The notes beneath the pieces were generated by a model. The model saw only the letters and a list, made by a program, of their open reading frames with translations. It ran no database searches and was not told the origin of the DNA. Made by a program: the position numbers and the translations under genes. This document shows positions 1-5,916 of a stretch of 6,969 bases of DNA, in pieces. How positions within the stretch are numbered: the first letter of the stretch is position 1; the number at the start of each line of letters is the position of its first letter. The stretch comes from Candidatus Omnitrophota bacterium (GTDB lineage: Bacteria; Omnitrophota; Omnitrophia; Omnitrophales; Aquincolibacteriaceae). The stretch is from positions 1 to 6,969 of the forward strand of contig JAMWDC010000110.1 of the NCBI GenBank assembly GCA_023819025.1, in the 5' to 3' direction.

Positions 1-1144
1 CGAAAAAGTTCATAAAGGCAAAGGTCGAAACGACGGATGTGGGGATCGAGACTAAAACGATCAGGGCCAAAATCCATCTTCTGAGGAACAAAAAAATGAT
101 GACAATGGTCAAGACCATTCCGATCAGAAGCGCATCGCGGACATCACCGATCGCCTTGATGATCGTGTCGGCCTTATCGGTGACAATGATCACGTCCAGT
201 TGGCCCTTCTTGACTTCTTCGAACTTGTCTAGAATCGCGAGAACCGTTTTCGCCACTTTAATCGTATTGGCGACGCTTGTCTTCTTCACGTAGACCGTCA
301 CATTCTGTTCCAGATTCAGACGGGCATAATCGGCCGGCTCCAAATACGAGTCTTTGATCGTTGCGATCTCCTTGAGAGGAATGATGGAACCCTCTTTCGT
401 GGCGTGAATCCCGATCTCACCGACCTCGGCGACGGTATTAAATGCCCCCATCGTCCGGACCGCAAGCTGAAATTTTGAGGTCTCCACATTTCCGGCCAGC
501 AAATTAATATTGCTTTGACCCAGGATATCCATCACTTTTTCAATCGAAACGTTATAGGCAACCATTTTGTCGCGGTCCATCTCAACCAGAATTTTTCTCT
601 CCCGCCCGCCGTAAACCTCGACACTCGCCACACCATCTACCCGGGAAAGCACGGGTTTGAGTTCGGCATCCACAACTTCCCGAATGTCCTCAGGCGACAG
701 GGTTTCCGAGGTGAGTGCAAAGACCATGATGGCGGCTTCCGCGTCGTCGTAATTGGCGATGATCGGTTTTTCGATTTCTTTCGGAAGAAGAGGTAAAACC
801 CGGCCGAACTTTTCGCGAATCTCTAAGGCGGCAAAATTCATATCGATCCCCGGTTCGAATTCCATAGTCACCCGCGATTCAGCCTCCCTGGAATGGGAAT
901 AAAGATTCCTCAGATTCGTGACCGTAGAAATGGCTTCCTCGATAGGTTTTGTAATCCTTTTTTCAACATCAAGAGGAGGAAGTCCGCCGCGGGCGCGGAC
1001 GATGATGCTGATGATCCCCTGACTTTGGCCCTGATAAAGCTGGACCTCGAGCCGGGTCAGCGAGATCAAACCCATGAGGATGATGCCCAGAAAAATCATG
1101 GCGGTCATCACCCGACGCTGTATTCCAATACTCGGTAATCCCAT
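1..1144 (-). CDS. RND efflux permease, second copy (RND2), N-terminal part, 3' end beyond left edge
   Basis: This is the N-terminal third (381 complete codons) of an inner-membrane RND exporter of the AcrB/MexB superfamily. It runs off the left edge without a stop. TM1 lies at about residues 11-30. A periplasmic porter domain follows, with family landmarks: KPIEEA (66-71), FAALEIREK (104-112, compare FAALAVREK in the neighbouring RND1), DGVASVEVYGG (170-180) and PLKEIATIKD (256-265). TM2 (about 337-354) ends in FLFLRR and TM3 begins near 358. The ATG at 1144 is well supported: an in-frame TGA lies three codons upstream (1151-1153), a GAGGGG sits just before the start, and MGLPSIGIQRR matches the usual RND N-terminus. 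TM4, with the proton-relay aspartates, is outside the window, so energy coupling cannot be judged. It is clearly diverged from RND1, so it is not a recent duplicate. It lacks the prolines RND1 has just after TM1 (LYQGQSQG here, LFPPIMFP in RND1). Substrate unknown. Confidence 0.93.
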   Translation of the reverse strand, partial: MGLPSIGIQRRVMTAMIFLGIILMGLISLTRLEVQLYQGQSQGIISIIVRARGGLPPLDVEKRITKPIEEAISTVTNLRNLYSHSREAESRVTMEFEPGIDMNFAALEIREKFGRVLPLLPKEIEKPIIANYDDAEAAIMVFALTSETLSPEDIREVVDAELKPVLSRVDGVASVEVYGGRERKILVEMDRDKMVAYNVSIEKVMDILGQSNINLLAGNVETSKFQLAVRTMGAFNTVAEVGEIGIHATKEGSIIPLKEIATIKDSYLEPADYARLNLEQNVTVYVKKTSVANTIKVAKTVLAILDKFEEVKKGQLDVIIVTDKADTIIKAIGDVRDALLIGMVLTIVIIFLFLRRWILALIVLVSIPTSVVSTFAFMNFF

Positions 1145-1146
1145 AG

Positions 1147-1152
1147 CCCCTC
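1147..1152 (-). promoter_or_regulatory. Probable ribosome binding site of RND2
   Basis: On the minus strand GAGGGG lies two bases before the ATG at 1144; counted from the GAGG core the spacing is four bases. That is short but usable. It supports the start at 1144, which is also fixed by the in-frame TGA directly upstream. Confidence 0.45.
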
Positions 1153-1197
1153 AGGGAAATTTAATTCTGCGTTGTTCCAGTTCCGCCGAAATGGAAT

Positions 1198-1226
1198 CCC
1201 TTCCCCCTAGTGGAGGAGGCAAAGGG
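1198..1226. repeat. Imperfect GC-rich inverted repeat
   Basis: CCCTT (1198-1202) pairs with AAGGG (1222-1226). Inside it, CCCCC (1203-1207) pairs with GGAGG (1212-1216) except for one mismatch, around a TAGT loop. An unpaired AGGCA on one side makes the hairpin imperfect. No T run follows on either strand, so it is not a classical terminator. It may be the second half of the same decayed repeat as 1245-1289, or a weak structure in the intercistronic mRNA. Confidence 0.35.
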
Positions 1227-1244
1227 GATAGATGCGAGCAATTC

Positions 1245-1289
1245 TTCACCCCTTCCCAGCCTAACTTCCCACGTCAAGAGAAAGGAAAT
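1245..1289. repeat. Probable decayed dispersed intergenic repeat
   Basis: On the plus strand this segment runs TTCACCCC, TTCCC, CCTAACTTCCC, GTCAAG, then AAAGGAAA. The order of blocks resembles the common bacterial intergenic element that reads roughly CCCTCACCC, TAACCC, TCTCCC, GTCAAG, GGGAGAGG and folds around the GTCAA loop. Here the flanking arms (CTTCCC and AAAGGAA) still pair only partly, as expected for a degenerate copy. The resemblance is from memory of this motif, not from a search, and one copy in the window cannot prove a repeat. Confidence 0.35.
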
Positions 1290-1347
1290 AACTGGAGCAA
1301 GACATTCATTCCGTGAAAGCCTCTGAAACCTCTCGGCTCGGCCAAAA

Positions 1348-4300
1348 CTACGTAGTGGGATTTTCTCCCTCGTCGGCTTCAACAAACATAAAATGTTGCG
1401 TGATCCGACCCACCACAATATAAATCGCAGGAATCACAACGAGAGTTAAAAAGGTCGAGGTCAAAAGTCCGCCCATGACCGTAATGGCCATGGGACGGCG
1501 CAATTCAGAACCTTCGCCCAAACCAAAGGCAAGCGGAATCAAGCCAGCCGCTGAGGTCAAGGCGCTCATCAAAATCGGACGCGTTCTGACTTTTGCAGCT
1601 TCGAAAGCGGCCTCGACCAACTCCATTCCCTGATCCCGCAATTGATTGATGTATTCGATGAGAACGATACCGTTACTGACCACCACCCCGCCCAAAAGCA
1701 CAATCCCCAATAACGAAATAACGTTCAGCGACGTGTGGGAGATCCACAAGGCCACGGAGACTCCGAAAAAGGCGAGGGGAACGGTCACCATAATAATGAG
1801 GGGTTGCGTGAAAGATTCGAATTGAGAGGCCATAATCATATAGACCAGCAACACCGCCAGGACAAAGGCAAAAATCACCAACGTAAAACTTTCTCTGATT
1901 TCGCGCGCGCGTCCTGAAAGAACCACTTGATAATTCTGGGGAACATCCATTCCCGCCAGAAACTTTTGGGTTTTCTCCAAAACATCCTTGCTCTTGAAAC
2001 CTTTTTCGATATCGGCCGAAACTGTAATCGTCCTCTCCTGATCCAGACGGATAATCTCACTGGGCCCCGTTCCTTTTTTAACGGTGGCCACTTCCTTGAG
2101 GGGAACGATATCATCGAGCACCTGCGAGTAAAGCAAAAGATTATTCAAATTCTCGATTTTGTCACGATCCTTGCCGCTGAGGCGGACACGAATATCATAC
2201 TCCCGGCCTTTCTCTCTGTATTCGGTAGCAACGACCCCTTCAATAGCCGCCTTGGCCGTCAAAGAAATATCCAATGCGGAAATCCCGTAAAGCGCAGCTC
2301 GTTCCTTGTGGATTTCCAATTTTGTTTCCGGGGTCGGCTCCCCCATATCATCCTGAACATTCGCCACCCCCTCAATATTTGCCAACCCCCTTTTGACCTT
2401 TTCCGCCAATTTCTCCAAGACCTTAAAATCGTAGCCTTTGACCTCCACCATGATCGGTTTGACACCACCCTCGGCGAACTGAAATTCGCTTTCCTGCAAA
2501 ACAAAATCTACCAGGCCGTCTTCCAAATTCACTTGATGAATGTTTTCCTGAAGTTCATGAACCACTTCGGCCGAAGATCGCTTGCGATCCGACTTCAAAT
2601 TCACGAGGATCAGGGCTTGAGATTGGCGAAGGGTCTCGATTTTGACCTCGCCCTCCTTGCTCCTTTCCGTTCCGACGGTTACCGCAATATTTTCGATTTC
2701 AGGAATCGTTTTGAAAAATTGCTCGAGTTTCTGAGATACCCGATTGGTCACTTCCAGCCGGGTGCCCACCGGCATGTCCAGTTTCACCAAAAATTCACCC
2801 TGATCCAGCTTCGGCAACACTTCTCGATCGAGGCCGCGGAAAAGGATAATGGTGACTCCAAAAAGAATCGCCACGATGAAAAAGATACGGAGAAGGTATT
2901 GATTCTGTTTTTTGATAGAAGGATTTTTTAACATATCCCCGGCTACAAAACGGACCCAATCCCACGGTTTGTATTCCGTATTCTTCGTCTTCAAATATAC
3001 GGAAAGCATGGTCACGATGGTCAGGGGAACGAGGGTCGAAACCACCTGAGAAAAGATAACGGTCCAGGACAGGTCCTTGAATAATTGCCCCGGAATCCCT
3101 GGGACAAAAATGATCAACGGAAAAAAAACGGCGATAGATGTCAAATTTGATGACACCACAGGCCATAAGACCTCGAGTGTCCCCTGAATGGCGGCTTCGT
3201 TCGGATTTTCCCCCAGCTGGCGTCTTCTAAAAACGTTTTCCAAGACCACAATACTGGTATCCACAATCATTCCAACGGCAAGCGCAAGACCGCCGATCGA
3301 CATGATATTGATAGTGATCTTGCTGAGACTCATCATGAAGAAAACGCCCATAATCGATACGGGGATCGAGAGGGCCACCACCACGGAAGGCAAGAAGGCC
3401 CGCAAGAAGAGAAACAAAACAAGGAAGGCCAGAAAACCGCCCTGCAGGGCTTCGTCCATGAGATTCTTCAGGGACTGGCGGATAAAGATGGAATGGTCAT
3501 AAATAATTTTGAATTGAAGTCCGCGGGATTCTAGGTCCTCTCTTAAAAATTCCAGGGTCTTACGCAAATGGTCGACCACCTGGATGGTGTTATAACTTGC
3601 CTGTTTCTGGATAGAAATCGAAATGTTTTCTTTGCCGTTGTAACGGGAATAGCTGGTTCGATCGGCGACCGTATCTTTGACCTGCGCAATATCCTTGACC
3701 AAGATCAGTCTCTTTTCCATGAACCGTCTTTGCAGTTCTTCGCGTTCGGTATCCACCGTTGCCCGCGGTCCGCGAGGCCGCTTTTCGAGAAAACTGCTCT
3801 CGCCCCTTTTTAATTCTTCCATGGTCTCGGAACCAACGACCACGTATCCGATCTCTTTGACCGTCCGGAATTCCCCTACCGTCCGGATGAGATATTCATA
3901 AAGCCCCCGCTTAATCGTACCGGCCGGATAGGTGACATTGGAAGCTTCGATAGAATCAATCACCTCGAGAAGAGAAAGCCGATGAGCCTGAAGCCGGCCT
4001 TGATCGACCTCCACAAGGATTTCTCGATCCGCACCTCCGGAAACCGTGGCCGAGGCCACACCCTCCACTTTTTCCAGATTGTCCTTGATCATTTTCTCAG
4101 CCAAAAGTTTCAGCTGAACCGGTTCCATGTCCTGGCCGGTCACCGAGAGGATCATGATAGGTCTGGAAAGCGGATCAAATTTTAAAACGACTGGATCTTC
4201 GGCTTCTTTGGGAAGGCGTTCCTTGATGAGGTCGATTTTTTCGCGCACGGCTAAGGCAGCAAAATCAATGTTTTGTCCCCAATTAAATGAAACCTTGATC

Positions 4301-4569
4301 GTGCTCCGGCCTTCCCGGGAAATCGATTCGATTCTTTTGAGGCCCGAAACCGCTCCCACAGCTTCTTCAATCGGCCGGGTCACAATCGTCTCCATTTCTT
4401 CGGGTGCGGCATTGGCATAATCGGTCACCACGGTGATTTGGGGAAACATGATGGGAGGAAAAAGTTCTTGAGGAAGTCGGGTGAAGGAAATGGCACCGAT
4501 GACCACAATTCCGAGCGTGACCATGACAATGGTCACCTTTTTGTGAACCGCAAACTCGGGTAATGACAT
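1348..4569 (-). CDS. RND efflux permease (RND1), complete, AcrB/MexB superfamily
   Basis: This complete 1073-residue inner-membrane proton-driven exporter has the usual RND length (about 1030-1070) and the internal twofold plan. TM1 is at about 12-30, porter domain 1 at about 31-365, TM2-TM6 at about 373-525, TM7 at about 560-577, porter domain 2 at about 580-890, and TM8-TM12 at about 893-1053. Landmarks include RPIEEA (65-70), VDTSIVVLENV (436-446, TM4), MASQFESFTQPL (913-924), RTRPILMSAL (995-1004) and a VMGG segment (1031-1034). By alignment to AcrB from memory, the first relay aspartate is D437. The second is T438, the TM10 lysine is S965, and the TM11 Arg/Thr correspond to R995/S1002. 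This gives a single-aspartate relay, as in CusA and many non-enterobacterial RND pumps. A charged segment of about 40 residues (247-287) interrupts the docking domain. The ATG at 4569 is three bases past the MFP stop, implying translational coupling. It ends in TAG. The family (drug, solvent, lipid or metal export) is not decided. Confidence 0.96.
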   Translation of the reverse strand: MSLPEFAVHKKVTIVMVTLGIVVIGAISFTRLPQELFPPIMFPQITVVTDYANAAPEEMETIVTRPIEEAVGAVSGLKRIESISREGRSTIKVSFNWGQNIDFAALAVREKIDLIKERLPKEAEDPVVLKFDPLSRPIMILSVTGQDMEPVQLKLLAEKMIKDNLEKVEGVASATVSGGADREILVEVDQGRLQAHRLSLLEVIDSIEASNVTYPAGTIKRGLYEYLIRTVGEFRTVKEIGYVVVGSETMEELKRGESSFLEKRPRGPRATVDTEREELQRRFMEKRLILVKDIAQVKDTVADRTSYSRYNGKENISISIQKQASYNTIQVVDHLRKTLEFLREDLESRGLQFKIIYDHSIFIRQSLKNLMDEALQGGFLAFLVLFLFLRAFLPSVVVALSIPVSIMGVFFMMSLSKITINIMSIGGLALAVGMIVDTSIVVLENVFRRRQLGENPNEAAIQGTLEVLWPVVSSNLTSIAVFFPLIIFVPGIPGQLFKDLSWTVIFSQVVSTLVPLTIVTMLSVYLKTKNTEYKPWDWVRFVAGDMLKNPSIKKQNQYLLRIFFIVAILFGVTIILFRGLDREVLPKLDQGEFLVKLDMPVGTRLEVTNRVSQKLEQFFKTIPEIENIAVTVGTERSKEGEVKIETLRQSQALILVNLKSDRKRSSAEVVHELQENIHQVNLEDGLVDFVLQESEFQFAEGGVKPIMVEVKGYDFKVLEKLAEKVKRGLANIEGVANVQDDMGEPTPETKLEIHKERAALYGISALDISLTAKAAIEGVVATEYREKGREYDIRVRLSGKDRDKIENLNNLLLYSQVLDDIVPLKEVATVKKGTGPSEIIRLDQERTITVSADIEKGFKSKDVLEKTQKFLAGMDVPQNYQVVLSGRAREIRESFTLVIFAFVLAVLLVYMIMASQFESFTQPLIIMVTVPLAFFGVSVALWISHTSLNVISLLGIVLLGGVVVSNGIVLIEYINQLRDQGMELVEAAFEAAKVRTRPILMSALTSAAGLIPLAFGLGEGSELRRPMAITVMGGLLTSTFLTLVVIPAIYIVVGRITQHFMFVEADEGENPTT
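3709..3831 (-). other. Charged insertion in the docking domain of RND1
   Basis: Residues 247-287 of RND1 lie between the strand EIGYVVVGS and LVKDIAQVKDT. In RND2 of the same operon the matching strands (EVGEIGIHAT and PLKEIATIKD) are joined by only a few residues, as in most RND pumps. The segment is strongly charged, about balanced between acidic and basic residues, with an RPRGPR patch in the middle flanked by likely helices. By correspondence with AcrB it falls in the hairpin at the top of the DN docking subdomain, which faces the outer-membrane partner. That placement is inference by remembered alignment. Confidence 0.65.
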
Positions 4570-4572
4570 GCG

Positions 4573-5916
4573 CTAAAGCTCTGCCTCTTGGGTCTCTAAA
4601 AGACGAACGGCCTTGCCATCTTCCAGCCGTTCAATTCCCGTGATGGCGACCAATTCGCCTTCGGACAGGCCGGCATCGACTTGAGCATAATCCGGGCGGG
4701 TGTATCCAATCGAAATAGCTCTTTTTTCCACAACTCCCTTATCCGAATGGATGACGTAAACAAATTGTTCACCTTCGCCGCCTTGGACAGCTTCCGTCGG
4801 AACGACCAAGGTGTTTTTCTTGCTGTAGAGAAGAATACGATTCCGTGTAAACATACCGGGCAGGAGAAGCCGATCCGGATTTTCAAGCCGGATTTTGGCG
4901 GACGCCGTCCGGCTGGTGTCGGTCACGACCGGCGCAACTCCTTCAATCACACCTTCGAACGTTTTATCCGGATAAGCATCCACAAAGACCCTGGCCTTCT
5001 GACCCAGGGCAATTTTATTTACGTCCCTTTCGCCGATACCAAATTCGGAATAGACATATTCCGTCATGATGTGTGTACCGATCAGCGAGTTTGGCGTGAT
5101 CGTTTCGCCTTCCTCCACAGTAAGCTCCCCGATCACGCCTGCTGACGGGGCATAAAGATTTGATTTTTCAAGCATGGATTCATTCGCCTTAACTTCCAGC
5201 CGGGCTGCCTCCGACTCATACTTGGCACTGTCAAGTTCCAATTTTACCTTTTCCAGCGTTGATTTCGGAATCGCTCCCATGGAAAATAATTTTTCGTGTT
5301 CCTTGACCTTGTCTTGGGCGATTTGGACGTCGGTCTCCGACTTGTTGAGAGCTGCCTGAGCCCGCTTGAGCCGGAGCAGGATATCATCCTGACGAAGGGA
5401 AACCAATAAGGACCCCTCCTCGTACCGTTCACCTTCCCGGTAATTGATCGAACTGATGACGCCTGGGATCTCGAAACTCAATTTAAACTCCATCCCGCCT
5501 TTGATGGTTCCCAGCACATTTAAGGAATCCTCATAATTAAAACGCCCGACTTTAAATGCCTTGACCGGAACCGCCTGTTCTTTGGAGGGACCTTTTTCAG
5601 AAACAATTTTTTCCAAGGGAACCTTCTGTGTTTTGGGCCGGAAAAGAATATTGCGGCCGACAAGAAAAACGACAATGACAAGGCCTGCGACCGCGATAAT
5701 CTTCAAGCTGCGCTTCCCACTCGGTTTTCCGGCATCCCCGAGACTATCCTTAAGACCAATCTCTGGCCCCAACGGCGGCATCGCTGGCCCTTGAATCCGA
5801 GGACCTTCCGGTTTCAATCGGATCTTGGGACGGCGGAACAAGGAGAGAAATTTTTGAAATAAGTTCTTGGTCGGGGGTTTCAACGGAAGTCTTTCCGGCG
5901 GGATATCATTTTCCAT
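4573..5916 (-). CDS. Membrane fusion protein (periplasmic adaptor) of RND pump, HlyD/AcrA type
   Basis: This 447-residue adaptor links the inner-membrane RND permease to the outer-membrane channel. Domains in order: a Pro-rich, basic cytoplasmic N-terminus (1-70); one TM anchor (about 71-92, IIAVAGLVIVVFLVG); first half of the lipoyl/barrel-sandwich domain (about 135-178, GVISSINYREGERYEEGSL); an alpha-helical hairpin (about 179-250); second lipoyl half (about 253-280, LYAPSAGVIGELTVEEGE); beta-barrel (about 285-345) and membrane-proximal domain to the end (VVPTEAV, IGYTRPDYAQV). There is no lipobox cysteine, so it is anchored by the TM helix and not by lipid. The ATG at 5916 is preferred: it is the first ATG, has a GAGGAA 10 bases upstream, and overlaps the OMF end by only 11 bp. 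A TTG at 5958 would add 14 residues and overlap 53 bp. It ends in TAG, in frame with the RND1 start two codons on. At the hairpin tip, the Arg and Ser expected from the RLS consensus are E206 and P217. Confidence 0.94.
   Translation of the reverse strand: MENDIPPERLPLKPPTKNLFQKFLSLFRRPKIRLKPEGPRIQGPAMPPLGPEIGLKDSLGDAGKPSGKRSLKIIAVAGLVIVVFLVGRNILFRPKTQKVPLEKIVSEKGPSKEQAVPVKAFKVGRFNYEDSLNVLGTIKGGMEFKLSFEIPGVISSINYREGERYEEGSLLVSLRQDDILLRLKRAQAALNKSETDVQIAQDKVKEHEKLFSMGAIPKSTLEKVKLELDSAKYESEAARLEVKANESMLEKSNLYAPSAGVIGELTVEEGETITPNSLIGTHIMTEYVYSEFGIGERDVNKIALGQKARVFVDAYPDKTFEGVIEGVAPVVTDTSRTASAKIRLENPDRLLLPGMFTRNRILLYSKKNTLVVPTEAVQGGEGEQFVYVIHSDKGVVEKRAISIGYTRPDYAQVDAGLSEGELVAITGIERLEDGKAVRLLETQEAEL
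5707..5916 (-). other. Proline-rich cytoplasmic extension of the MFP
   Basis: Residues 1-70 of the MFP precede its only TM helix. The segment is rich in Pro, Lys and Arg (for example PERLPLKPPTK and RRPKIRLKPEGPR), has no cysteine, and has few acidic residues near the membrane. By the positive-inside rule it should be in the cytoplasm. Typical RND adaptors have a lipoprotein signal or a short cytoplasmic tail, so about 70 residues is long. It looks disordered. No known domain is recognised. Confidence 0.7.

Larger units (their letters stand above)
1145..1347. other. 203-bp non-coding gap between the two RND genes
   Basis: No family-supported gene lies here. A minus-strand open frame crosses the gap but is out of frame with RND1, and its product resembles nothing recognisable. 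The gap contrasts with the 3-bp and overlapping junctions upstream in the same operon. It holds two GC-rich segments of imperfect inverted-repeat character (about 1198-1226 and 1245-1289, listed separately) and the RND2 ribosome binding site. Just after the RND1 stop the minus strand has a small CCGAG direct repeat but no stable hairpin followed by a T run, so no intrinsic terminator is supported. A TTGACG on the minus strand has no partner -10 box. Transcription of RND2 probably reads through from RND1, but an unrecognised internal promoter cannot be excluded. Confidence 0.7.

Noticed and set aside
1272..1277. TTGACG on the minus strand as a -35 box for RND2
   Set aside because: No TATAAT-like sequence lies 16-18 bases downstream (the region is G-rich), and the hexamer falls within the putative repeat block.
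1320..1347. Possible terminator after the RND1 stop
   Set aside because: Only weak pairing (AGCC with GGCT over a long loop) and no T run, so an intrinsic terminator is not supported.
1161..1418. Minus-strand open frame covering the end of RND1 and the intergenic gap
   Set aside because: It is out of frame with RND1 and overlaps its C-terminus. No family resemblance was seen, and much of its second half is the putative decayed repeat.
1927..2931. Long plus-strand open frame of 334 codons
   Set aside because: It lies wholly antisense to the well-supported RND1 gene. Its product is rich in Phe, His, Asn and Arg with no recognisable domain, as expected for an antisense shadow.
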